Source of the DNA: Dyadobacter arcticus
GTDB taxonomy: Bacteria > Bacteroidota > Bacteroidia > Cytophagales > Spirosomataceae
Assembly: GCF_011762185.1 (NCBI RefSeq)
Contig: NZ_JAASQJ010000008.1
Location: 1 to 40,714 of the forward strand
Direction of reading: 5' to 3'
DNA: 40,714 bases
This document shows positions 1 through 7,717 of this stretch, one piece after another. The stretch's first letter is position 1, and every line of letters begins with the position of its first letter. The position numbers were made by a program, and so were the translations under genes. The notes below the pieces were generated by a model. It ran no database searches, was not told where the DNA came from, and was given only the letters and a program-made list of their open reading frames with translations.

Positions 1-47
1 TGACTCATAATCAGTAGGTGCCTGGTTCGATTCCAGGTGGGCCCACT
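1..47 (+). repeat. Left attachment site: 3' half of tRNA-Met (CAT)
   Basis: This 47-bp sequence is repeated exactly at 40668-40714. It reads as the 3' half of a tRNA: anticodon loop CTCATAA (anticodon CAT), then a T-arm with stem CCTGG/CCAGG around TTCGATT, then acceptor strand TGGGCCC and discriminator A. The 5' half would lie left of base 1, outside the window. Direct repeats of a tRNA 3' end at both borders are the usual footprint of tyrosine-recombinase islands. CAT could also be tRNA-Ile2 or initiator tRNA; elongator tRNA-Met is my best match from memory. Confidence 0.93.
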
Positions 48-55
48 TGGAAATC

Positions 56-92
56 AAGGACTTAGCTTCAAAAGCTAAGTCCTTTTTCTTTT
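56..92 (+). terminator. Rho-independent terminator behind the tRNA
   Basis: A perfect 13-bp stem (56-68 with 72-84, 3-nt loop) is followed by a T-rich tract (83-92). It sits 9 bases after the tRNA 3' end on the same strand, so it would end the tRNA transcript before it enters the island. Confidence 0.85.
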
Positions 93-183
93 GGTTGCAA
101 TAAAAGTTGCAATAGTTTTTTAGCGGAAATCGGCTTGAACAACGCCGAAACAAAACTTTCCTAAGCATCTATTTATTGCAACC
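93..183. promoter_or_regulatory. Candidate integrase arm-type sites, left end
   Basis: TTGCAAT occurs at 95-101 and 107-113 in direct orientation, 12 bp apart. An inverted copy lies at 175-181. The 12-mer GGTTGCAATAAA (93-104) is repeated exactly in inverted orientation at 172-183. A matching direct pair lies at 40523-40540 beside the other att site. Paired short repeats inside both ends are typical arm-binding sites for the N-terminal domain of tyrosine integrases; that role is inferred. Confidence 0.55.
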
Positions 184-269
184 AACCTTCCTTTTTGCAG
201 CTGTCATTGACTACTTGCATTCGTTGAAGATCACAAATAGCAGGTTAACGTATTTAGCGAAGAACCAAA

Positions 270-315
270 CCCTCTTGGCATACAAGAGGCCGACGGTTCG
301 AATCTGATATTATAA
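270..315 (+). pseudogene. Decayed 3' half of a tRNA-Ala (GGC)
   Basis: The sequence has the order of a tRNA-Ala 3' half: loop TTGGCAT (anticodon GGC), 3' anticodon strand ACAAG, variable loop AGGCC, then GACGG-TTCGAAT-CTGAT as a T-arm. The T-stem and 5' anticodon strand no longer pair properly and no D-arm is visible upstream. It is therefore not a working tRNA. It could be the scar of an earlier integration at a tRNA-Ala gene carried along by this island. Confidence 0.5.
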
Positions 316-922
316 ACTTGATAAACATTGCACAGATAAGACAACTTGAAGCCTACTCAATTTCTATTACGTTTCAACATAATGTTGATGTGCTCATAGA
401 TTGTTCGCCCCAATAGGTAAATTCACCTGCCGACTACGGTAACACCTCTTGATGTTCCTATAACCATCTTCATTTATTCCAGCTTTTATATCGAAGGGCC
501 GGGTAGCCCCTTATGATAATTTCTCTTGCAATATGCTTCTCAAGAGCATGGAACGGCAGACACTGGTATGCCCTGTCTTCAAAGTCAAGAGTATCCAAAC
601 ATCATTCAAAGTACAGTTTAACCTGCCAGTTCGTAGTATTCGATAATTTGTTTTACTGTACCACTATTGCGTAATTAAAAAATGCATGAAATGCCTGTTT
701 TAGGAATTACGGGAATAGAAAAATGAAGCCTTCGGAGAGTACGGAAATACCACCGATTAAATTTTCACCTGCCTCCTATAAACAAAGGTTATTGTTGATC
801 TACTGGCAGGTCATTCCTGAAGGCGAAATCTCAACGTAGTTGGGAATGTAAATGTCTCATCAACTCAGCTAATTTCTGATGTCATGTCCTAAAATAGGTT
901 TACAGCCTAACTGAGCTGTAAA

Positions 923-1255
923 ATGAACAAACGACAAAAAGTAGTACGAGAATACTTGCTGGGTGGGTGCACCTACCTGCAACTGGAGAAGAAGTATGGC
1001 ATCAGTAAAGCCACCATAAATCGGTGTGTGCTCAAGTATCAAGCGCAACAACAGGCTAAACTAAAAGGTGTGGTCTTATCTTCAGATCTCATGAAGCCTA
1101 AACTCAATCAACCGCCCACCGCTGAGAAACTCCAAAAACTTTTGGAGCAGGAACAACTACGCAATAAGCTGCTGAATGCCATGCTCGATATTGCCGAGAA
1201 TGAGCTGCAAGTCCCGATCCGAAAAAAGTTTGGCACCAAGCGGTCGAAAAAGTGA
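923..1255 (+). CDS. IS3-family transposase OrfA (HTH, DNA binding)
   Basis: This 110-residue protein binds the IS ends. Residues about 1-45 form a helix-turn-helix with the typical start MNKRQKVVREYLLGG and YGISKATINRCV. Residues about 68-98 form a leucine-zipper-like amphipathic helix (EKLQKLLEQEQLRNKLLNAM) used for multimerization in this family. The C-terminus is basic. The stop codon overlaps the GTG start of orfB in a GTGA sequence, so orfB is probably made by reinitiation or coupling. Many other IS3 elements use a -1 frameshift to make an OrfAB fusion instead. Confidence 0.9.
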   Translation: MNKRQKVVREYLLGGCTYLQLEKKYGISKATINRCVLKYQAQQQAKLKGVVLSSDLMKPKLNQPPTAEKLQKLLEQEQLRNKLLNAMLDIAENELQVPIRKKFGTKRSKK

Positions 1256-2160
1256 GGCACAACGGAAAGCGACAAAGCCTGTCAGCGTTGTGTGCACTGC
1301 TTGGTTATAGTAGGCAGGCATTTTATCAATTCGAAAAAAATAATAGCCAGGCCTGCTTCGAAGCCGAGCTGGTTATTCAGCAAGTGTTGCTCCACCGCTC
1401 GCTGCAACCCCGATTAGGCACCAGAAAGTTACTCGTGCTGATGCAGGGTTTTGTCCAGGAACACCAGCTAAAGATGGGTCGAGATGCATTATTTGACTTG
1501 CTACGAGAGCATAAGCTATTAGTAAAAAAGCGTCGACGTAAGGTTCAGACTACCTTTTCTAATCACTGGCAGAAGAAGTACCCGAATCTGATACGTGAGT
1601 ATGTACCCAAGGCGCCCAACTTATTATGGGTGAGCGATATAACTTATATTTTGGTAGGTGATGGCTTTGCTTACTTGAGCTTAGTGACCGATGCTTATAG
1701 CCGAAAAATCGTCGGATATTGTGTATCGGAAACGCTGAGTGCGATGGGCAGCCTAAAAGCATTGTCGATGGCCTTGAAATACTGCCCGGACACGAGTGGA
1801 TTGATTCACCACAGCGACCGGGGCGTGCAGTATTGTTGCCTGGAGTATGTCAATCTTTTAAAGGATAATACCATCCAAATCAGCATGACGCAAAGTGGAG
1901 ATCCATTGGAAAACGCTATCGCGGAACGGGTGAACGGGATATTGAAACAGGAGCTATTAGCCGATCACTATCCTAACCTGGCTGTAGCCAAAAAAGGGAT
2001 TGCCCAAGCTGTCCTGATCTATAATTCATTACGCCCCCATAGCAGTTGTGACATGATGACCCCGCAGCAAGCCCATCAGCAGACGGGTGACTTGCGAAGA
2101 CGCTGGAAGAATTACTACAAGAAAAGGGAAGTAGATCTGAAATCGCCAGCTGATTTTTAG
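1252..2160 (+). CDS. IS3-family transposase OrfB (DDE integrase core)
   Basis: This is the catalytic transposase subunit, 302 residues with a GTG start overlapping the orfA stop. The N-terminal third is the HTH_21-type region. The rve-fold core starts near residue 120. The DDE residues are visible in WVSDITYI (first D), LIHHSDRGVQY (second D) and GDPLENAIAERVNGILKQE (E). The C-terminal YNSLRPHSSCDMMTPQQAH is the usual IS3 tail. No frameshift or internal stop is seen, so the protein looks intact and the element may be active. Confidence 0.92.
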   Translation: MRHNGKRQSLSALCALLGYSRQAFYQFEKNNSQACFEAELVIQQVLLHRSLQPRLGTRKLLVLMQGFVQEHQLKMGRDALFDLLREHKLLVKKRRRKVQTTFSNHWQKKYPNLIREYVPKAPNLLWVSDITYILVGDGFAYLSLVTDAYSRKIVGYCVSETLSAMGSLKALSMALKYCPDTSGLIHHSDRGVQYCCLEYVNLLKDNTIQISMTQSGDPLENAIAERVNGILKQELLADHYPNLAVAKKGIAQAVLIYNSLRPHSSCDMMTPQQAHQQTGDLRRRWKNYYKKREVDLKSPADF

Positions 2161-2249
2161 TTGAGATAATGTAAACCAATGGTAGGACTATAAGCATGAA
2201 CTACTAAATTCAATTCGAAAATGTAAACTTATTTTAGGACGCTACATGA

Positions 2250-2357
2250 AAATGAGACATTGATTTGTGAGACGACAATTTGAGAACGCTTCTTCAAGGT
2301 TTGGTCCAGAATCTTGGCCGTCATCCCATACCTACCAAACCGGACGTTCAATGAGAC
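2250..2357 (+). repeat. Dispersed inverted-end repeat, copy A (degenerate)
   Basis: The right end CCGGACGTTCAATGAGAC (2340-2357) matches the right ends of copies at 13848 and 16421. The left part (ATGAGACATTG...TGTGAGAC, to about 2272) resembles the left end only loosely. The unit begins just outside the IS3 right repeat. Confidence 0.45.
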
Positions 2358-2669
2358 TGGTGATATATTAAAAAGGCCTACCAATATTTGACCTAGCCCG
2401 ATTGGACACAGGCAAATTCACTAAAATGCTCGCTGCCGGATAGGATAAAGCCAGCCTATCAAATTCACAAATAACAACCTCTAACATAATAAAGCGCAAT
2501 GCAGACTTAACCGCCGAATTGGGTATTTTTGCTTATAAGAAGCTTCGCCTAGGGCGAACAGTAACGTTCCTGGATCGGCAAACACTTATATTTTACCGAT
2601 GAGACGCCAACGAGACACGCCGACAGAACATCCGTTAGATGAAACCTAAGAAAGAGAAATTATGATAAA
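2358..2669. other. Non-coding stretch upstream of Crp/Fnr gene
   Basis: No convincing reading frame is present. It should contain the promoter for the regulator at 2688, but I could not place a clear -33/-7 pair. Confidence 0.5.
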
Positions 2670-2683
2670 AAGTAAATTTACTT
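2670..2683. promoter_or_regulatory. 14-bp perfect palindrome at a regulator start
   Basis: AAGTAAATTTACTT is its own reverse complement and ends 4 bases before the ATG of the Crp/Fnr gene at 2688, overlapping where the ribosome binds. Autoregulation by the adjacent regulator is a reasonable inference; there is no direct proof. Confidence 0.45.
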
Positions 2684-2687
2684 CAAT

Positions 2688-3281
2688 ATGATTGACGAAG
2701 ATAGGTACACATCAGTCCTGAAATCGAAGTTTGAGAGTTATTCTCCCATTTCCGAACAATCCTGGTCTCATATCCTTGAGATAGTTCGATTTGAAACTCC
2801 TAAAAAGAGCGAAATTGTACTGAGAGAAGGTGAAATTTCACGTAAACTTTACTTTATATGTAAGGGTATTTTAAGAGCTTTTTGTGCAGATCTGAACGGG
2901 AATATCTATAACAAAAATCTTTTCCTAGAGAATGATTTTGCAGGCTCAAAGGTGTCCGCCATGCAAAAAACACCTTCAACATTTACCTTGGAAGCTTTAG
3001 AAGATTCCGTAATTATCAGTATGGAATATCATAAATACCGGGAGTTGATCTTCGACAACGATGACTTGAAGAATTTTTATATTGCCTACCTTGAACGCAA
3101 CTGGATTATAGAAAAAGAACAAAGGGAAGTGTCGCTGGTATTAGAAAACGCAACGGTCCGTTATTTGAAATTTATCACGCAACATTCTAATGTCGACCAA
3201 AGAATTCCACTGCAACATATTGCCTCACATCTCGGCATTACCCCAACTCAGCTAAGCAGGATCAGGAAAGATTTAAAATAA
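2688..3281 (+). CDS. Crp/Fnr-family transcriptional regulator
   Basis: This is a 197-residue cytoplasmic DNA-binding regulator. Residues about 15-120 form the cyclic-nucleotide-binding-like barrel, including LREGEISRKLYFICKGILRAF and a later IISMEYHKYREL. The C-terminal residues about 155-197 carry a short winged-helix segment ending HIASHLGITPTQLSRIRKDL, typical of the Bacteroidota subgroup whose ligand is mostly unknown. It lacks the Fnr cysteine cluster, so iron-sulfur sensing is unlikely. It is followed at 58 bp by a same-strand run of small-molecule enzymes that it may control. ATG start just after the 2670-2683 palindrome. Confidence 0.9.
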   Translation: MIDEDRYTSVLKSKFESYSPISEQSWSHILEIVRFETPKKSEIVLREGEISRKLYFICKGILRAFCADLNGNIYNKNLFLENDFAGSKVSAMQKTPSTFTLEALEDSVIISMEYHKYRELIFDNDDLKNFYIAYLERNWIIEKEQREVSLVLENATVRYLKFITQHSNVDQRIPLQHIASHLGITPTQLSRIRKDLK

Positions 3282-3339
3282 ACGAGCCGAATCAACATAT
3301 GTAAAGGGCGCCGTAAATCCATCAGCCTACCTTTGGCCT

Positions 3340-3789
3340 ATGAATCAATTCTTCCTGGCGATCTTAGCATTTATCGGAGGTGTATTTTTGGCTATTCAGG
3401 TAGTCTTTAATGCTCATTTGGGTGAAATATTAAAGAAACCTATTTTAGCTTCGGTTGCCCAATCTGTCAGCAGTACGGCGTTCGCGCTGACTATCGTTTT
3501 GCTTACGGTAAAAACTTTACCGAGCCCGGGTACAATAAAACAAGTTCCTCTTTATTTATGGTTTATCGGCGGACTTTTTAGTGTGCTCGGTATTAGTCTA
3601 TATTATTATATCATTCCCAAGTTAGGCCTCTCAACCATGATTTCTATAGGACTGTCCGGACAGTTGATTTTCGCTGTTGTGGCAGGCCATTACGGTTGGT
3701 TAAACTTAGCAAGCGAGCCGTCAACCTTTAGGAAATTAATAGGTGTAACATTTATGCTGGCAGGAATATTACTCATCAAACTGAAATGA
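3340..3789 (+). CDS. DMT-superfamily membrane protein, YdcZ/DUF606 type
   Basis: This 149-residue protein is almost entirely hydrophobic, with four to five predicted transmembrane helices (about residues 3-22, 38-58, 70-92, 97-120, 130-148). Length and motifs, such as the early GGVFLAIQVVFNAHLGE and the closing MLAGILLI, fit the YdcZ (DUF606) half-size drug/metabolite transporters. The substrate is unknown. Its stop overlaps the next ATG in ATGA, so it is translationally coupled to the GNAT gene. A role in export from the same detoxification module is inference. Confidence 0.8.
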   Translation: MNQFFLAILAFIGGVFLAIQVVFNAHLGEILKKPILASVAQSVSSTAFALTIVLLTVKTLPSPGTIKQVPLYLWFIGGLFSVLGISLYYYIIPKLGLSTMISIGLSGQLIFAVVAGHYGWLNLASEPSTFRKLIGVTFMLAGILLIKLK

Positions 3790-4532
3790 AAGAGACGATG
3801 AATATCGTAGAAGCCAATATTGATAACCTGCTTTCATTTTGGCAACAAGCAGCTAAGCCGTTTGGATACTGCTTTGAATCGGATAACTTAAATTATTGTT
3901 ATGTCGAGAATTCAGATTGGCCCAATCGCCTCTGGTTCCGGCAAGAAATAACAGAAGAGAGTGCAGAAGCCGCTAAAGATCAGATCCATTCGAACTCAAA
4001 AAATTTGGTGGTTCCCTATTGGGATATAGATAAAAGTGCATCATGTCAGATTTTAGAGCGTGCAGGCTTTACAGAAAGATCTCTGCTGATTGGGATGTCT
4101 TTTAAACTACAAGAGCGCTCTAAAAAGCAATTGAACTTAAAATTTGCACGAGTTTTAAGTACAGAACAGGCGAAAGTATGGGCAGAGGTTTATCCGAAAG
4201 CCTTCGGCTACCGGATAAGCGAAGAACTTCCCACAAAATCATATAAGGATATAGAATTTTATCTGGCTTCATATCAGGGAGAGCCAGTAGGAACGGCAAT
4301 GGTTTATCAAACAAACGATGTAATTGGGGTCTACGGGGTAGGTGTTATCCCGGAAAGGAGAAGAATGGGTTTCGCTGAGGAAATTATGGAGTTTGTCTTG
4401 AACCGTGCTGCAACCCTCGAAGCCTCTTACATTATCTTACAAGCCTCCGTCATGGGAAAAGGCCTGTATGATAAACTGGGTTTCAAAGAAGACTTCACTA
4501 TTAAAAATTATATTCTGAATCAGGACATTTAG
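3786..4532 (+). CDS. GNAT-family N-acetyltransferase
   Basis: This 248-residue enzyme has a C-terminal GNAT acetyltransferase domain (about residues 120-245). The acetyl-CoA pyrophosphate loop is seen in VGVIPERRRMGFAEEIMEFV, matching the R/Q-x-x-G-x-G/A motif. It is preceded by the beta strand EPVGTAMVYQTNDVIGVYG. The N-terminal half resembles a degenerate second GNAT-like domain, as in other 250-residue members. The acceptor substrate cannot be told. It overlaps the upstream transporter by 4 bp and is followed after 7 bp by the nitroreductase-like gene, indicating one transcript. Confidence 0.85.
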   Translation: MKETMNIVEANIDNLLSFWQQAAKPFGYCFESDNLNYCYVENSDWPNRLWFRQEITEESAEAAKDQIHSNSKNLVVPYWDIDKSASCQILERAGFTERSLLIGMSFKLQERSKKQLNLKFARVLSTEQAKVWAEVYPKAFGYRISEELPTKSYKDIEFYLASYQGEPVGTAMVYQTNDVIGVYGVGVIPERRRMGFAEEIMEFVLNRAATLEASYIILQASVMGKGLYDKLGFKEDFTIKNYILNQDI

Positions 4533-4539
4533 TTATGAA

Positions 4540-5163
4540 ATGCTCAAAAATTTAAACTGTCGATATGCTACAAAAAGCTTTAATCCGGCAAAAAAAGTAA
4601 GCGGACAAGATTTGGAGAAATTGAAAGAAGCAATCCGTCTTTCAGTTTCATCTTACGGAGTACAATTGTATAAAGTTCTCAGTATTGATAACCGGCAACT
4701 AAAAGAAAAACTGCGAGTGGTGTCATCAGGCCAGCACCAAATTAAAGACTGTGCTCATTTATTTGTGTTCTGTAATTTTACGGATGTAAAATCAAAACTT
4801 ATTGATGATTATATTCAATTAAAAGCAGAAGTTCAGGAACCAGACCCGGAAAGTTTAACAGGCTATGCAGAGTTTATGAAAGCTAAACTTTCGGAGAAGC
4901 CTGAGGCAGAAAAGATGACTTGGTTAAAGATGCAGCCTTACCTTGCCTTATCAAATCTCCTGATGGCTTGCGCCGAACTCAAAATAGATGCTTGTCCAAT
5001 GGATGGCTTTGAGCCGAATAAATACAACCACATCTTAGAATTTACCGATAGAGGACTTAATGCAGTTGTGATTGCAGCAGTAGGTTATCGCTCTGGAGAG
5101 GATTTAAATCAATCTTCAAAGAAAGTGAGAAAACCGGCTACGTTGCTATTCGAACAGATTTAG
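4540..5163 (+). CDS. Nitroreductase-family NAD(P)H oxidoreductase
   Basis: This 207-residue FMN-dependent oxidoreductase resembles the NfsB/YdgI group. The start LNCRYATKSFNPAKKVS contains the R-x-S/T-x-(R/K)-x-F-type FMN-binding segment. The middle WLKMQPYLALSNLLMACAELKIDACPMDGFEP and the end VIAAVGYRSGED are hallmarks of the fold. Such enzymes reduce nitroaromatics, quinones or similar electrophiles using NAD(P)H. Only 7 bp separate it from the upstream acetyltransferase gene. The exact substrate is unknown. Confidence 0.88.
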   Translation: MLKNLNCRYATKSFNPAKKVSGQDLEKLKEAIRLSVSSYGVQLYKVLSIDNRQLKEKLRVVSSGQHQIKDCAHLFVFCNFTDVKSKLIDDYIQLKAEVQEPDPESLTGYAEFMKAKLSEKPEAEKMTWLKMQPYLALSNLLMACAELKIDACPMDGFEPNKYNHILEFTDRGLNAVVIAAVGYRSGEDLNQSSKKVRKPATLLFEQI

Positions 5164-5210
5164 TCATTTTCGATCAACAGCACTCTTTTTAATAATTATA
5201 TAGATACTAT

Positions 5211-6098
5211 ATGAAAGAAATCAAAAAAGAAGACATCTCACAGGAAGTATTTAACCTCTATGACGATTATGTGCATAACCGTTTGAACAAAGAGGACTTT
5301 ACCCGGAAGCTTTCTGAACATGCCGCTGGCGGGATGACTGCTTCCGATCTGTTAAATTTTTTAATGCCTGATTATGATGGAAAGGTTCAGGTTACACCCG
5401 GGGATCCACGGATACAATCAGAGTATGTGAGCTATCAGTCTCCAAAAGGAGGTGGAAATATAGAAGCTTTGCTGTCGCTTCCGGTCGATTTAAATAAGAA
5501 ATTCCGGGGAATTATCGTGGTTCATGAAAATAGGGGGCTTAACCCGCATATCGAGGATGTGGCAAGAAGGGTGGCTCTGGAAGGCTTTATTTCACTTGCA
5601 CCTGATGCCCTAACTCCGCTTGGGGGCTATCCCGGTAGTAATGACGAAGGCAGGGAAATGCATAGTAAACGTACTACCGAAGAAATGCTCGAAGACTTTA
5701 TTGCTGCATATCACTATTTGAAAGACCATGAAAAGTGCAATGGGAAAATTGGAGTAGTAGGTTTTTGTTTTGGAGGAACAATAGCTAACTTAATGGCCGT
5801 GAAAATCACAGACTTGTCTGCCGCAGTACCTTTCTACGGGGGACAACCACCAGTGGAAGATGTGCCTCATATTAAGGCTCCGCTTCTTTTGCATTATGCA
5901 GAATTGGATACCAGTTATAACGCCGGGTGGCCGGCATACGAAGCGGCATTGAAAGCAAGTAATAAAGCGTATACCACTTATATATATCCTCAAACAAATC
6001 ATGGTTTCCACAATGATACCACGCCCCGTTATGAAAAAGCCGCAGCGGAACTGTCCTGGAAACGTACCATTGAATTTTTTGAAAGGAAATTGAAATAA
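5211..6098 (+). CDS. Dienelactone hydrolase family protein
   Basis: This is a 295-residue alpha/beta hydrolase. The catalytic triad typical of dienelactone hydrolases is visible: nucleophile Cys186 in GFCFGG, Asp233 in ELDTSYNAG and His264 in TNHGFHND. The active-site-supporting Glu lies in VVHENRGL (about residue 106). An N-terminal extension of roughly 60-70 residues precedes the domain, longer than classical ClcD (about 235 residues). This longer form is common in genomes that lack chlorocatechol pathways, so general ester/lactone hydrolysis is a safer reading than chloroaromatic degradation. No signal peptide is seen. Confidence 0.9.
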   Translation: MKEIKKEDISQEVFNLYDDYVHNRLNKEDFTRKLSEHAAGGMTASDLLNFLMPDYDGKVQVTPGDPRIQSEYVSYQSPKGGGNIEALLSLPVDLNKKFRGIIVVHENRGLNPHIEDVARRVALEGFISLAPDALTPLGGYPGSNDEGREMHSKRTTEEMLEDFIAAYHYLKDHEKCNGKIGVVGFCFGGTIANLMAVKITDLSAAVPFYGGQPPVEDVPHIKAPLLLHYAELDTSYNAGWPAYEAALKASNKAYTTYIYPQTNHGFHNDTTPRYEKAAAELSWKRTIEFFERKLK

Positions 6099-6103
6099 GA
6101 ATT

Positions 6104-6475
6104 ATGAATACGAGAGAAAAGATAGAGCAGGCGGTTATAAATTTTGTTAAAGGCGGCGATAATAGGGATACAGTTATATTAGACAAAGTTTTGCATAAGG
6201 ACTTTAGAGTAACCAATAACGGATTTATGGGAACTTCGGGGGTTACGATAATCGATAGAGAAAAATATCTCTCAAATATCAGAGAAGGCATTTTCGGTGG
6301 GCTCCCCAGAAAAATAAAAATTGAAAGTATTGACGAGGGTAGCACTATCGCAAGTGTAAAGCTACGTTTGGAAAGTGCTGAAAACGATTTCTTGTCGTAC
6401 AACTCGCTGGTGCTTGACGTTGACAACGAATGGAAAATTATAAATAATCTGGCTGTTGTAGAAGCAAAACAATAA
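6104..6475 (+). CDS. NTF2-like (SnoaL/lumazine-binding-like) protein
   Basis: A 123-residue protein with the cone-shaped NTF2-like fold pattern: an N-terminal helix (TREKIEQAVINFVKGGDNRD), LDKVLHKDFRV, and a C-terminal sheet ending DNEWKIINNLAVV. These proteins often bind or isomerize small hydrophobic substrates, but no catalytic residues can be assigned. It begins 5 bp after the dienelactone hydrolase stop, so it is cotranscribed with it. Confidence 0.75.
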   Translation: MNTREKIEQAVINFVKGGDNRDTVILDKVLHKDFRVTNNGFMGTSGVTIIDREKYLSNIREGIFGGLPRKIKIESIDEGSTIASVKLRLESAENDFLSYNSLVLDVDNEWKIINNLAVVEAKQ

Positions 6476-6586
6476 CGGGTCACTAACAGTTCTGTTTTAG
6501 GGGCTGTGACCAGTAAAATAGTGATTTGCGTATTCACGCTGCATGAGGTATGGTAGAATACTCAGGTTAAAAAGCAAAGCTATGCG

Positions 6587-6976
6587 ATGATAAAAGTCGA
6601 CCCAATAATAGCTGTAAAAGATATCGAAGCCAGCTCTAAATGGTACCAAGAAGTATTTCGATGCAGAAGTAGGCATGGAGGAAATAAATTTGATATCCTG
6701 GTGTCTGAAAATGATGATGTTCTAATCTGTCTTCATAAATGGGGAGAACATGGGCACCCTACTATGATAAACCCGGCTATCGCTCCCGGAAACGGTCTTA
6801 TCCTTTATTTCAGGACTAACAACTTGAACGATATTCGACAGAATGTCGAGAAAATGCGCTATCCTATTGAAGAAGAAATCCAATTAAATCCAAACTCAAC
6901 CAAAAACGAATTTTCACTTAGAGATCCTGACGGTTACTATTGGACCATTAGTGAATTCCATGAGTATAAAGGTTAA
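6587..6976 (+). CDS. VOC-family protein (glyoxalase/bleomycin-resistance fold)
   Basis: This 129-residue protein is a single vicinal-oxygen-chelate domain. It has paired beta-alpha-beta-beta-beta modules, with IAVKDIEASSKWYQEVF at the start, ILYFRTNNLNDIRQNVEKM in the middle and NEFSLRDPDGYYWTISEF at the end. The glutamate in the last segment is a usual metal ligand. Substrate is unknown; such proteins include glyoxalases, dioxygenases and antibiotic-sequestering proteins. An A-rich 110-bp gap separates it from the NTF2-like gene. Confidence 0.85.
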   Translation: MIKVDPIIAVKDIEASSKWYQEVFRCRSRHGGNKFDILVSENDDVLICLHKWGEHGHPTMINPAIAPGNGLILYFRTNNLNDIRQNVEKMRYPIEEEIQLNPNSTKNEFSLRDPDGYYWTISEFHEYKG

Positions 6977-7345
6977 TACAATCGAAGTAATTCAATTCTT
7001 ATAACAAAAGCAATTAAAGCCTTTACTCTACTTTGTGTCGAAACAGATGAAAAATATAGTATTTTAGGATGGTGGCTAGAACCTGAGTCCGACGGATCAG
7101 TTGCCCACCAGCACGATGTCAACGACGAAATATTCTATGGATTAGAAGGAACTACGTCGATACTCATTGTAGATAAATGGATTGGAGCTAAAAAGGGAAC
7201 CTTTCTAAGAATTCCTGCAAAAAGATCCATGATTTTAAAAATCTAAGCGACGAAAAAGCGGGTCTACTGAATTTTTTTACCTGGTGGCTTTGAAAGAAAT
7301 ATGCCGGCTATTGTACAGTGTTTGCAAAAAATAAATAACCTTGAA
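6977..7345 (+). pseudogene. Decayed cupin-domain gene, two frameshifts
   Basis: Directly behind the VOC stop the DNA encodes a cupin in three frames. Frame 1 runs from 6977 to about 7220 and contains GWWLEPESDGSVAHQHDVND and EIFYGLEGTTSILIVDKW, with the HxH...E metal motif. The next frame, from about 7228, reads HDFKNLSDEKAGLLNF. After a T-run at 7272-7278 a third frame reads PGGFERNMPAIVQ. The order of these pieces matches cupins of about 130-150 residues, and removing one T and correcting one base near 7225 would restore it. No ATG is seen at the front. It would have closed the 3340-6976 operon. Confidence 0.82.
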
Positions 7346-7717
7346 CGCAGAATAAGTAATTTATCCCTCAACGGTAGGCAGTTATGCCTTGTAGTCTTGT
7401 ATCAAAGCAGTATACCGATACGTCACGCTGTTATTTTACATATTTTCACAAAGGGCAAGAGGTATCGAATATTTCAAAACCAGAATACTCAACCAAGCAT
7501 AAGATACCTTCAAAATAACCATTCTTCAATGAAGCCTGCTTGGTCAATTTGATCAGTTCAAATATCTTGACTTATTATAAGGTAGGCTTGTAAAAAGTGC
7601 ATTTCTGCCCATTCAGTAAAGTCACCTGACGAAAAGTGATTTGGTATTAATGGAGTGTTTTTCCTCATTTCTTGAATATTGAAGCGAGTTAAAGAAGTAT
7701 TAAAAAGCAGTATAGAA
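7346..7717. other. Gap without recognised gene
   Basis: AT-rich DNA between the cupin remnant and the split Crp/Fnr gene. A 63-residue minus-strand frame (7558-7749) has protein-like composition (RKNTPLIPNHFSSGDFTEW) but no recognisable family and it overlaps the next gene's start, so I do not call it. Confidence 0.4.

Larger units (their letters stand above)
48..884. other. Non-coding left end
   Basis: Apart from the terminator, the TTGCAAT motifs and a tRNA-like remnant, I see no protein gene in this stretch. Reading frames are short and broken. A lone TGTCTCAT (853-860) resembles the end of the dispersed repeat family described elsewhere in this window. Confidence 0.6.
885..2241 (+). mobile_element. 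IS3-family insertion sequence
   Basis: The element is about 1.36 kb and is bounded by imperfect 20-bp inverted repeats, 885-904 (TGTCCTAAAATAGGTTTACA) and 2222-2241, which match at 18 of 20 positions. It carries orfA and orfB in the IS3 arrangement. A third IR-like sequence lies inside the right end at 2170-2189 (TGTAAACC...GGTAGGACT), in the same orientation as the right repeat. I find no clear 3-4 bp target duplication (TCA on the left, CTA on the right), so the insertion may be old or its edges rearranged. Confidence 0.88.

Noticed and set aside
5872..6537. 221-residue minus-strand reading frame
   Set aside because: It lies opposite the dienelactone hydrolase and NTF2-like genes, which have clear family motifs; the antisense translation has no recognisable domain.
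7301..7552. 83-residue plus-strand reading frame
   Set aside because: Its first residues are the C-terminal end of the frameshifted cupin; the remainder is random-looking.
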